Of a DNA stretch of 64,000 nucleotides, positions 26,470-39,700 are shown piece by piece. The stretch comes from Siderastrea siderea (Eukaryota > Cnidaria > Anthozoa > Scleractinia > Rhizangiidae), in assembly GCA_964030785.1 (NCBI GenBank), contig OZ034968.1:34923186-34987185 (forward strand). The letters run 5' to 3'. Each line of letters starts with the position of its first letter. Positions within the stretch are counted from its first letter, which is position 1. Position numbers and translations under genes: made by a program. Under the pieces are notes generated by a model. It ran no database searches. It saw nothing but the letters and a program-made list of their open reading frames with translations, and was not told the origin of the DNA.

Positions 26470-28000
26470 TCTGCAAAAGCTATGCGTGTTCAGGTTTCTA
26501 AGTCATAGAGGTTGAATGCCTTGTTTCAACACTGCTCAAGTGTGTGATAAAAACTTTGCTCACAACACGCATATATAGAGATTTGGGTTAACTCAGTCGT
26601 GGCAGCTGGAAGGTATTTAAAAAATTTAAAAATATTCTTAAAAAAAACATTTTAAATCATCAAAACTTAAGTACGCCCGCGCTAATTGTTTCTGCGCATC
26701 CTTACTGCGCACGCAATTCACTTCGCGATGTCATGCCACATCATGCATTGAACGCGCGCGCTGTTGAAGAAATGTAGAGATAGATAGCGCTAGTGGGCAC
26801 TTTAATATCTATGCACGGGTTTGACTCTCTTAGATGCTCGGTGACCCCATATTTTCTTTTGATAGATCACTTTCTTTGTCGATTATTTACGTTTTGTGAA
26901 AAATTAAAGAAAATCTGTGTTGTGGAAGTTTGATTTTTTTCATTTTTTCTGCCCTCGCATAATCGAATTCTGCTATTATTGTAGCTGCGCGGTGTTGGCA
27001 AAAGCCCGTCTTAAAGGTTAACTTTAACTAAATGGATGACACCGGTTCAAATTATTTACTTGACATAACCACTTAAATAAAATTTGACTGAGAAAGTGAG
27101 TCTACAGCGAATCATTTTAAATATTTTTCAACTAACAAGCACTGACGTTTTGTCGAGTTACGAGGACCGATGTGTCAAAATTGGGGTAGTTTTCCACGCG
27201 CTTTATTTCGAAAACGAAGTCGGTGACCCCCAATTTTTTTTTGCATTTCTGTTATAGGTAACTCGTTATCTGACTGTAGCCAGACTATGAAAAAATCTGT
27301 GTTGTAGAAGTTTTTCGCGTGAACGTCCTTAATATAGTTATTGCGTGCTTCACAAATGATCAATTTCATGGAATCAGACAGATATTTTTTAAGTATAAAT
27401 TTTTTTTCAGATGTTTGTTTATGCGCAGAAGCTATGTGTTTTCAGGTTTCTAAGTCACAGATTTAGAGTGGTGGTCAGAATGCGACTTGGTTCCTGAAGT
27501 TTAATGTCTTTGATCGAGTTCCAATATCGCTCAAGTGTTTGATAAGAACTCTGCCAACAACACGCATAAACTAGAGACTTATGTTTATTCAGACAAGGCA
27601 GCTGAAAAGTATTTTTAAATATTGAAAATTATGAAAAAAATTTCAAAAGCGTTTGTAATATTTCAAAATGATATTATTTTCCCTTTGTTACTAGCTAGTA
27701 TAACTTGCCGTTCCCTCGTGTCCTGTTTTCTACCTACGTAAGAGAAAACACACCACAACTTTTTTGGTGCATAACAACTGAACAATTTCATATAATGAGA
27801 GAGATTGTTTGTAGAGTTTAACTTCTGTTTTTAAGATCGCAGAAGCTATGTGTTTCCAGGTTTCTAAGTTATAGTGTGGTGCTCAAAATGTGCCTAAGTT
27901 CCTGAGGTCAGATGTCTTGATTTCATATCGCTCAATTGTTAGATAAAGACTCTGCTAACAACACACATATCGCGGCAGCAGGACAGTGTTTGTAAATATT
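26470..28000. repeat. three diverged tandem copies of a segment of about 170-195 bp
   Basis: Copies at about 26470-26640, 27425-27620 and 27838-28000 share the order GCA(G/A)AAGCTATG, CAGGTTTCTAAGT, GCTCAA(G/T)TGT, AACAACACGCATA and a terminal GGCAGC..G..GTATTTA. A fourth, inverted and shorter copy lies near 29060-29135. The first copy starts about 280 bp upstream of the granulin-like gene's ATG, so these may be duplicated promoter or 5' UTR segments. Confidence 0.55.
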
Positions 28001-31000
28001 TAAAAATATTTGAAAAAACATTTTTAAATATTCTTCTCCATGTAAAAAAATGATAGCACTTTCCCTTGTTCTTTGACTTGCCGTCTCTCGTGTCTATTTC
28101 TACTTTAGCACTTTCTTCAGTTTCTCTCCAAGAGACAAGCCCTATACTGAAAACTTGCTTTGTGCCTCAAAACTGAACAATTTCATCTTGATACCTATTT
28201 TTCTGTTTCAGTGCAATTTAAATAGAACGAATAATTCGAGTTTATTCTGAGCCTTCTGTTTAACAGCTCTTGTCATCTTCGGGAGTAATGGCTGTGACAA
28301 CTTACTGTAAAATTTAATCCCTGAGACTATGAAATTGTCATGAACAGTTGCTAAGCTCGGTCTCTAACAATTTGGGATTCCTTGTTGAATTGTTACAATC
28401 TGATTATCCGCGGAGTTGAATTCTAGTATTGGTTAACGCTGTTACATGGGACATGAACACTGTGCTAGAGATTAAGCACAGAACTCTAGTACAAAATATA
28501 CGAGAATGGTAGTTGTTTGTTGTGTTTAAATTACCCTAAATATAATTGAAAAGTAACTTTAAAATCTACCACTAATGAAAGTGTTCAGTTGAAAAGCACA
28601 AAATAAGTTGTGATAAGGCTTCTTTCCGGTACAGAAGCCAGAAAAACATAGTTTTTAATGAAGAAGAAGTTTGACACGAGAGAGTGGCAAGTCTCCCATC
28701 TTTTTGAGAACCATTAACACTAAACAAAAATCCCGTCTACCACTAGCTTTTGACGAAGTTTTAAAGGCCCAATCTTTGATTTCAATCAATACGCCAGTTT
28801 GATTGTTGTGAAAGGTAGGACAGCAATGCTGTCAAACGTTGCTTTATTTGACTTTGATTTGTGTCGAGTTCGGTCTCTGATGCCCACCAAATAAATAATA
28901 CATTCGAATGGGGTAACTTACATAAGTTCTATCAAGCACCTAAAATTCAACCTTGAGCAAAGCAGAGTTTACGTGAAGCGTTAAAAAAACAAACTCAACT
29001 ATGGAGTGCATACAGCTGGTAAATGTTACTGTCCAGGTGACAAAACTCTACACTCTACATATGCATGTTGTTAGCAGAGTTTTCATCAAACACTTGAGCG
29101 ATATTGGATCAGGACATTCAGCCAGTTCACGAATCTAAGTCGTAAGAAATGGGGCAGCTAATGCAATCAACATCCCTAGTTTCTCTCCACACTTATAAAG
29201 ATAAAATTTTCACGTCCAGGTTACCACAAAGGTTATTAAACTTATTACGACTCTTGAAAATTGAAAGGTATCGTAAAAATACCGGTTTTATGAAATGTGT
29301 TGTGAGCTGCCACGAATCTGATCAAATTTTACAGTGCTTTGTTTGTAAAATGAAGCAATACATCGACATGAAAACTTCCTTGAAGATTTATCTCACTAGT
29401 GCGTTGAATATAATATACTAAAATAACAGCTCTGTGGTGGCCTTAGTTTATGTTTAGAATTTTGATGCCGTCACAGGAAGACCAGCAATAGACTGTTTTA
29501 GCGGCTTTGTTTACGTAATACATGGCAAAATGCAACTCAGCCTGGTCTGGTATAAGGGAGGGATTCAGAGTCCCAGTGGCACACCCCCACCCAAAAATTC
29601 ACTGAGTACCCCCCCCCCCCTCACAGTGGGTGGGACAGAAGAGAGAAGAAAACACACATTAAGGCCAGTCCAAACGCAACGTAAATTGTCCCGCTGAACT
29701 GAAGCATTCAGTCCTCACGAGCACTCGAAATGATATATTTTTTTTCTAAACAGCATCCGGGGGGCTTATTTTAGGATGTGATACACAAAATACAAAATTT
29801 TAGCTATGGAACGCCCTATTTTACCATTTTTACATAAATTTTGAGTCGATAATCGCAGGATGAATACATTACTATCTAAAGAACAATTGAATGAAATAGA
29901 AAGGGAAGTATAGCTCCCCAAAAAGAATAAGAAACTGCAAAAACCTCTCTATAAAAGGAGTTCCCTGCTAGCAGAGGCCCCTTTTCCTTTGTATTCGCTG
30001 AGCTGACGCACGGGACGAAAAGGGACCTCTGCCATGGGTCGAAATGAACTGTGTTGAGCATGCGCCACGGTTACTTAGCGACCGAAACGTCACGTGATGC
30101 TTTTAGCACGTGATCAGCTGACGACTCCCACCCTTCTCAACTAGCGCGCCAAAAAACACCTGCACAGTTTTGTTGTCGTGAATGACGTCGTGAATGGCGA
30201 GTTCACCAAAACCCTAAAAAAAGTAGACAGTTCGTCTAGAGATAGTTGTTGTCTAATCTACAGTAATAATTTCAAGTTATCTGGACAAGGAAGCTTTTTT
30301 GACATGACCACAACTCCAGGAATCAAAGAGAATTTAACCCATTGAAGGCTGCGTGTTTGAGGATCGCTTCACTAAATTAGCAGTTGGTATTAAATAAACA
30401 ATGCAACCCATGTGCAGTACGAAAGGACAATTTATAGGTTCGAAAAAACAACACCCACATGAGCTAGAATAGTTAAAATTTCTTACTTTTAAATAAAATA
30501 GACCAGTTGTCAATTAAGAGTTAGCCAAAAATACAATCTCAAAGTCAAAATTTTGAAAATTTCCGCAAGAGATTTCTCATGTTGTCTTGCGCGTGAAATC
30601 AAACCACAACAGGGCATTTGTGTCTGTTTAGGTCAGATTACTACTTTTCGAAATTTTACCAATGAAGGTACACAGAAGAAGAGACAGTAAGCTTTTCTAA
30701 ATAATACATTTATTAAAACACGCCTTTACTTGTTTCTGAAGACCAAACGCGTTCAATTCTTTCTTCGAGGGAAGCTACGCTTAAGCGATTTCGCTCAATG
30801 TGCAAGTTATTTTGAAGAGCATTTGGTAATGCGAACTGTGCACGTTTTTCAAAACTTTTACGAAAACTGTAAGGAATATGAAGAATCCCTCAATTAAAAA
30901 GCGATTTCGATACTAATTTACAATCAAATGTGTAATTTACTCTACCGTAGACTCGTAGAAGTGCTGGAGCATTTCACAGAAAGTCCGCAGCTCGAAAAAT

Positions 31001-31327
31001 CTTTGAAGGTGGAAGGTTGTCCTTCGCCTTGACAGATGTTTTCTTCGCTCTAAATTCCATTCCTTAACTTGTCGAGTGTTTCTTAGAGCTTCTTCTTTCG
31101 ATTGTTTATCTTTCCGTCGTCCATGTTAACAAAAACGAGAGAAAGTAAACGTTGTAACTCTTCACGAGTTTAGTTCTCTTTCCAGGACGGAATGTTACTA
31201 TGCGGGCTCACTAAATGACAGCGGAATAACTGTAAAGGAATGCGCGAGATACAGTGGGCTCAAGTCACGGTCAGCAAACAATACAGGGAGCATGCGTTTC
31301 GGAAACCGCCGTCCACGACCATGGAGA
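28001..31327. other. intergenic, repeats only
   Basis: No exon recognised. It holds copy 2 of the dispersed repeat (29538-29945, with a poly-C run). Next to it at about 29958-30045 is a segment related to the TIRs of the element at 51599-52804 (CCCTGCTAGCAGAGGCCCC and GGGACCTCTGCC). The remainder is AT-rich. Confidence 0.5.
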
Positions 31328-31447
31328 GGTATTATACGGGTCAAAATTTGGGCATATAACCACGCAAAGTAACCATGGAGTACGCATGTGCAGAGAGGCA
31401 AAGTCTAGTGCCCATGACTTACTCTGTTCATACCGAAGATGGCGGAC
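31328..31447 (+). repeat. left TIR with promoter/start codon
   Basis: Inverted match to 47104-47223 with a few mismatches. It contains the ATG of the OTU/PHD gene at 31439. Confidence 0.85.
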
Positions 31448-34400
31448 CTAACTTCCTGTTCTTTGGCTGCTGTAAGTAGCTTTATAATTTAACAAATCCT
31501 TTTTGAATACACCCCTCGTGATAGAAGTCGTCTATTGTAATGTATGTTGATAAAACTTGCCTATTTCAGGATCAAAATGATGAAAGAAGTGGTGACGATG
31601 ACCCAGGTCCTTCGCTACCTAAGCGACAAAAACGAGTAAGACCTTCGATACTCTCTTTTGCCTGCAGCTTTCTCTTCTCTGTGTTTTTATTTTATCTGTT
31701 ACAGTGGCGTAGCCAGGGGAGGGTTCCAGGGGTTCCGGAACCCCCCCTTCGGGATATCGCAATAGCTAAGTCACGAGAAAAAATATTATTAGAACCCCCC
31801 TTTAATTCCGCCAGATTAGAAAAATGAAATTTTTGAGAAAATAAAATGAAATCTATAAAGTATCACCTTGTGTTTACAATTACAAAATTTCGTGTATACA
31901 AGCCTGCGTTGTACGTGGGATCCAGCGCCTTTAGTGGCCTCGGATTCAAATCTGCACACGACATGCACATGGTCGGCTGACGCCACCCTGTTGTCAGATC
32001 AAAGGTCACGGCGGGAAAGTCGAAAGAAGCGAAGATTCGATTCAATATGCAGCGTTCTATAACAGGATTTTTCACTAGTAAAAGGTAAGTTATATCATAT
32101 TCTGTCTTTTGAATTAAGAGTATTTAAAATCACTGATACACAAACGATTAAATACTTATTTATGACAGAACTGAGAGTCAAAGCAGCAGCGAAAACCCCA
32201 TACGGAATGATGGAGAACCACCAGCGAAACGCGCGAGGTATTTATTTAATTTCGAAAGTGTCACACAAACTGAAACTGCATCCGTGCTATAGTAGACTTA
32301 ACGTCAGTTTGAAAGGCTTTTATTCACTTTGCATTATGTTCTTAGTCCATTAATAGATGCAGAAACTATCGAGCGAACCGCAAATCCTTCTATTCCAGAG
32401 GCAAGGCCAGTAGGTTTGTAATAGTTACTTTAATTTAATTCTCTGGTTAATGTTTAATGTTTAATGTTTTGTATATGTAATAGAATGAAATGTTCTTATT
32501 AAACGTATTTACTCTTTTTATATATTAGGTGAAGATGCTCAGAAGACAGAGGCCAGTGCAGATTCTTTTAAAAATGCCGACTTCTCCACGATTCTAAAAG
32601 GAAACCAATCCACTGCAACCCTAACTGACGCAGAGAAGTATACTCTCTTGACAAATCATTTCAAGCCCAACGACCAATATGCTTTCCCAAAAACAAAGAT
32701 GCACAAAAAAATGAGGTCCTTTCAGACATCGTGGCAGAGTACATATCCGTGGCTTGTCTACAGCGAATCTGAAGATGGTGGTTTCTGCAAATACTGTATG
32801 TTATTTGCGACCAACACCGCAGCCGGTGTATTGGTTAAGTCACCTCTGAAAAACTTCAACAAAGCGACAGATATTCTTAAACAACACCACAAGAAGGAGT
32901 ACCATATCGCTGCAACAGTAAAGGCGGAGAATTTCATTAGGATCATGCAGGAACCCCAGAAAGCAATAAGCTCAATCATAGATACCCAAAGATCAACCCA
33001 GATTGAGAAAAATCGGAAGCTGTTGCACAGTATCATTTCGTGCATAATTTATTGTGGGAGGCAAAATATAGCTCTCAGAGGCCATGTAGAGTCCACTGCA
33101 GGAGAAAAGAATCCAGGCAACTTTTTGGCATTATTAAAATTTCGGGCTGATGCAGGTGGTGAGGTTCTCGTAAACCATTTCAACGAGGCCTCAAATCGAG
33201 CGAAGTACACATCGCCTACTATACAAAATGAACTAATCAGCATAATTGGAGAACAGCTACGAGAAAGTATAGTAAGTGAAATTCCAGCAGAGGCTCCATA
33301 TTTTTCTCTTCTAGCCGACGAAGTAACCGATGTCGCGAACACTGAACAACTGTCACTCGTCATACGATTTGTTGACAGTGACGGAAATATTCACGAAGAT
33401 TTTTTAGGGTTCAACAGCCTGCAGAGGATAACGGGGGAGGCGATCGCGCAATCGATTCTACATACTCTGCCACAATGGAACTTGGACATAAAAAACTGTC
33501 GGGGACAAGGGTACGACGGCGCGTCTAACATGGCATCCTCTAGGCGCGGCACACAAGCTCTCATACGGGAAAAATGTCCAAAAGCTGTGTACACACACTG
33601 CAGGTCTCATTGTCTTAACCTCGCAATCGTTCACTCCTGTGATCAACCCCTCATAAGGAACATGCTTTGAACATTCAATGAAGTTTCCAATTTTTTCAAG
33701 TATTCACCCAAACGTAACAAGCTCTTGATTGCGGTGATTGAGAAAGAAAGCCCAGAGGCCAGCAAAACAACATTGCACAACCTGTGTAGAACACGGTGGG
33801 TTGAAAGGCATGAAGCACATGAAGTTTTCTTTGCACTTTTCCCATCTATACTGCGAGCACTGGAAGCTATGGCAAATGAGCGACTGTTTGCAAATCAGTA
33901 TGGGGACACGGCCTGGAACTGGGATACTGAGAGCAGAAACAAGGCGAATAGCCTATTAAATGCAGTATCAAACTTTGCATTCATCAACACCCAGGTGACC
34001 ACGATGAAATGCCTGTCCATACTGAAGCCACTCAGTGTCAAGCTGCAAAAGCGAGAAATCGATGTCTATCAGGCATACAACCACATCGGAGATTTTAAGA
34101 GAGACCTGCAGAACATCAGAGGAGACATAGAGAAACATTGCACGGATTGGTACAACATGGCTACCACCACAGCGAGAAAAGCAGACATCGAGCCCTCTAT
34201 GCCACGCGTTGTTGGTCGGCAACAGCACCGAAGCAATGTTGAAGCAGAATCACCCAAGGAGTACTACAAAAGAGCGCTTACAATTCCTCTGCTAGATCAC
34301 CTTATCTCTGAGATGGATTCATACTTAGACCCAAACAATGATGCTGTGATGTCTTCCCTCCTGTGCGTACTACCAGCCTTGCTTGTTTCTCAAGAAGGAA

Positions 34401-36645
34401 ACCCTGTGCAAGCTGCCATCCAGTACTATGCAGATGATCTACCATCACCCCAAGTTGCAGATGTGGAGCTTGCCTGTTGGCGGCGAAAGTGGCTAAGTGC
34501 GGATCAAGATCTACCAAACAGTGCAGTGCAGGCCTTGGCAGAATGTGACAGCGATTTTTATCCAAATGTGCACAAGTTGCTGCGCATCTTGTGCACGTTG
34601 CCAATTACTTCTGCAGAATGTGAGCGATCGTTCAGCACATTGCGCAGACTAAAGACATACCTGCGGGCTACAATGACCAGCGAGCGAGAGTCAGGACTTG
34701 CTCTTATGAACATACATTACAACAGACAAATTGACATTAGTGCAACAGTCGACATTTTTGCACGGAAGCATCCACGGCGCCTACTTCTGGCTGATATACT
34801 AGCTGACTAGTGAGTGACGGTACGCCGGAAGTAAATGGTACGCCATAAAAATTACCTGGTACGCGGGATTTTGAGCTTCCCTTCTTAGAAATACTAGCTT
34901 CAATTGACGCTAAAATTGCTAAAAATTTATGCTCAGAATCAAGGAGATGCCATTTCTGGGGACCACAAATTTGGAAATTTCCCGGGGGGGCATGCCCCCG
35001 GACCCCCTAGAGGCCGAGCGCCTCCGGCGCTCGGTTTTACGTTCACAATTACAATTCCCATTTGGAACCCCCCTATACAAAAATCCTGGCTACGCCGCTG
35101 TGTTACGGTATGCTTTTTAAATTTTTAAGTCCGAAACGTAAACTAACGGAAGCTGAGACTATTCTCATCATATCGTGTACAGTTTAATCCATATGTTTTC
35201 GAATACCCTTCTAGTTTTTTGTAATTTTAGTTTATGAATTGGGACGAAAGTTCTGTTCTTTTCTCTTGCCTCCCTCCCCCCACCTCCCATCAACCTTTCC
35301 CTTCTTTGCTATTTGTTAAGTATTGAATTTGGGTACAGTATCGCTCATCATTGTTATTGTTTTTGTAAATGCATTAAATTAGATTAAATTAATTTAAGTT
35401 AAAGCCAAATTACTTATTAATTAACGCAGGGACCTGAAGTGTCCAAATATGATTGTGTTAGAGCCCTCCCAGGGGTTCTCAATAAAGTTTATATGGGTGG
35501 GCTCTGTTGGCAGTTCCAACCTTTACCCTTTAATATACTAATTTTTTTTTCCAAAATGGTCCATTTTTCATGTACTTAGCGAAAAATTGCACCCCTTTCT
35601 TATACCTTAAGAGCAACCCAAAACAACAGAATTTCATCTAATCGCCACATTTTTTCCGGGCTTTCAGTCCTGGTTCATTTGCTGAAAGGGTCATGCTTTT
35701 ATACATTCGGCATTGTCATTTCTGCGAAAAATTGACACCCTTTGATTTACTTGCTTCAGCCACCATTTCTTCCACTTTACATTTGATTTTGGTAAAAAAG
35801 GCACCCTTTTGGGCAGAGCCTCTTCGTACAGCCCATTGCAGAGAGTATCTCCCCCCTGTGTCAGAAAGGCAGGTGTTCGAGGGTTACCAGTTAAGAGAGT
35901 TGATTGTGTATCCTTTTTTAACCTGACGTGTTCTCATTTTGTTTTATTACATGTTAGATTTTATCAAATTTTAATTTGCAGCTTCAATTTATTAGCAGTC
36001 GTCGGGACAGAGCAGAGGTTGACTATCGAACTCGCTCTTCTCTCGACAGAAAGGTGCGTTACATGATAGTGACTTTTCTTGATAATTAGTTAGTTGCATA
36101 ATCAATTTTTAATATGTTTTGATTTGTCTCAATATGCACCCACACACAATAGTCCATGTACATCAAATGTAACAATTGATAACAATTGATATTAGCACTC
36201 ACAATGTAAGGTCTGTGGATTTACATTTCCCTCTTTATGTGTAATGTACTGCTTTTAATTATGTTTATCAGATAAACGAATGGTATGAACGGACAAGGAT
36301 GCCCTCAGTACTTATTTGTTTGAAAAACGGGGAACCTTCCTTTTCCTGTAAGTGATGTCATAAATAACATGCACTTTGTAAATAAACAAAGTAGGTACCT
36401 TCAAATTTTGGAGATCCTGTGTAAAATATAATTTTCTAGAGTTTGTATTGACTTAATTAGTGGCTTTATCCAACAAATATGGCCAGTGAATGCTTCTTCC
36501 ATGGTCATCAAATCAGCAAGGTCTTGCAAATTGTCTTAATGGTTGTTTCACTCATCATTGCTTGTTAGATGCAAGCTACATGTAACTTATCATGACCTCA
36601 GTATAATTATTCTTGTGAATATCTGCTGTTGTTGTTATCATCATT

Positions 36646-36683
<38 letters not shown>

Positions 36684-36701
36684 CAACATCATCAACATCA
36701 A

Positions 36702-36735
<34 letters not shown>

Positions 36736-39700
36736 TTTATTATCATTATTAATATTGTTGTTGTTGTTGTTGTTAATGTTATACATGATTTTTTTTCATG
36801 TTCAATTAGCTGTTATACCCTAGAATGCCCAAAAGCCACCAGGCAATCCATGCTAGATTTTTTAAACTAAGGTTAAAAACAAAACAAAACAAAACAAAAA
36901 ATTAGACCAGGTTCAATGTTGAGAAGGCATTCAAGTACTAAGTCTTGATATAAATCTGTCTTTTAAACTGAGATACAACTGTGTTTAATTTGTAGGTCCT
37001 AGAGAGTTAGAATCTCCTTTTTTGTCCTTCGTTAATAATCAAGAAGTACGAAGGGCTTTTCGGCAAAGTATTGTGGCATCTTTCACACAGAGATGTGAAG
37101 AAAGTAAGTTTTAACATACCCTGTATCATATCTTGTTTATTATATTTGACATTTAAGTTTAATTCTAAACAATTTTGAGTACTTGTCATATCAGGGTCTG
37201 GTAGCCAGCGAGAAGATGTGGAATCCAACAATACAGTAACTCCAATTCTAGCTGACTACTCGGACTACACAGTTGATGATTTAAGGGCACTTGTTGTCTC
37301 AGCTGTTAAGAGTGGTAAGTTGATAATTAAAAAGTACAAAATATATGTTCTCTTTTAAATGATGATTTTGTAGTCAGTGACTGTAACATACAGTTTACTA
37401 ACTCAAGTAGTAAATACACCTTTGGGATCAGGAATGTTGGTTATGCTTACTAGGGTAGTTGTTTATCACAGAGAGATACTGCACAGCTACCTTAGCTGAT
37501 TCAAGAATTTATGGTGGAAACGGCCATTTGGCTGCTAATTGTCATAATTAAGAGCTGAATTATCTGTTTTAAGCTGTGGTCACTCAGACAAATGGGCAAA
37601 TTACTGCATGAAGTTAACTGAATTAATTCACTCACTGATTTATAAAATAATGCAAACCTTATAGCTACTACGTGTGAAGTTTGCATGAATTTTTACCTAG
37701 GCATGTTCATCTTACATTTTCCATCTGAACACTTCACAAAGATTACATATATCTTTTGAGATGTTTCGGTGTGAAGTATCGCCATATATTGTTACGAGTT
37801 GTGCTGTATTTTGACGAGCCGGCAGGGCGAGTCAAAATACAAACAAGTAAAAATATATGGTGATACTTCAGGTGTACAAGATGAGTGCACACATAGTACT
37901 GTTCAATAACCAACTGTACAATAACCAACTGTACAATATCGTGGGATATTTGTACTTGTTTCGCACACTTTTTGTACAATAACTTATACAGTTGGATAAT
38001 AAATGCATGTAATTTAAATGAAAAAAACTGAAATCTCTCAATAGGAAACTCCAAAGACTTTGTATGGGGCCAAATTAATTACCAACCTTTGTGGTGGCCA
38101 GCTGAAGTCCCATATCTTGATCCCAACAATGCTGGGAAAAAGGCTTTGAAAATGAACGAATTGATTGCTATAATGAATTCTTATGGCAATCATTATATGC
38201 AGCAAACAGCTGTAGCAAGAGTAACAGCCATATCAGCAACGTTAACTAGTGTTACAACAACAGCCACAACAGCAACTATGTCTTTTAATCCAACAACAAC
38301 CACAGTAATTACCACTTCCAATGCAACACCACCACCACCAACAACAACAACAACAACAGCAACAACCAATTCTGACAGTGCAACAGGCCCAACAGGATCA
38401 GGTCCAGCAAGCCAACATTCACTACAACAACACCAGGATCACCAGCAACTACGACAGTCTATTGACTGTCTAGTTGCTGACAAGTTTGGAGTGGAGAGTG
38501 TTTACGTCTCTGAATTATGGCTTCTGGTGAGACAAACCTGTCCGGAAGATAGAAAATATGATCTCATTCAGATCATGGAAGTGTTGAGCGAAGATGTATG
38601 TATTTTAGTTCAAAATTAATTTCAAATCAAAATCACTTTATTTAAGGAAATGATTTTCCTTTGTTCCAGACTACTTATGGCAGTACCACGGAAAACTAAA
38701 TGAATCATTACGCAAAAAAAATTTCATCAAACTTTAGTTTTGAATAATTTTGCTTTGCAATTAATTCTATATCATAATAACTAAAACATATATTACTGTA
38801 GCAATATAAACAAAGCTTCACGGAGACACGACTGAAGAGAGAAGAGTGAAATTAGTTAAGTTAAAATTAATTTGATTTCTGATTGCCGAGTTTTAGGCAT
38901 TTTGTGACAACAACATAAAGATCTGGAAAAGACTAATTTTTATCCTCATAATTAAGTTCACATAGTATACAGTTATATGTAATAGTTGCTGTAATGCCTT
39001 CAACTTATTATGTCACTTATGTGCACATTAATCATACCTTATTTATACATATATGTAGGATGAGTGCTATTCCAAGCTGTCAGAAAGGAAGTGTGGTGTG
39101 CTTCTGTCACATCTGAAGCATTTTCCCCTCGATTTTCTCAAAAACATCTCCATCCTTATTTATCCCCACCTATACGAACCGGCTCCTTCCTTCATTCACG
39201 ACTACGACGGCTTAAAAAGGGTTCCTGAGGGGTATGTGTATGATGAAGTGTAATTGATATGACACCATTATTGTAATATTGTTACAATGTATTAACAGTC
39301 AGTTGAAGGGGCTATCCTTTCGTCATGTTTGTTATTTTTATTACTTTTGATGTTTGTTTTCTTTTAAACACAATTGACTTACATCATGCAGGTCACTGGG
39401 AAACTACCATGAGCTTCATTAGGAGCAGCTGGCAGAGGGAGGAGGCTAGGGGGGAAGGGGGTAGATGTCTACTTAATAGAGAGAACCTATCCAGTCTCAT
39501 CTATCCAGTGTCAGCACCAGATACTGCCTAAACAGCCACCATTGGTGCACCAACTCTCACCCTCAGAATATTCTTGTTGTTATCTTGTTGTAATCCATAA
39601 ACATTTATGGTTCATACACAACAATACTGCTAATGTTGCATATCAATGTCTGATTAGTTATCATTGCATGTTCTACAGCTAGTAAGCCAGCTGCCTTATT

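Noticed and set aside
29149..29421. 90-aa plus-strand frame
   Set aside because: No homology or splice context seen; it adjoins the inverted repeat copy at 29.1 kb.
36543..36823. Poly-His and poly-Ser frames
   Set aside because: CAT microsatellite in an intron.
39325..39531. Possible exon at 39392 after a CAG acceptor
   Set aside because: Exons 39059-39231 and 39965-40145 join directly in phase and give the OTU core; this segment is not needed.
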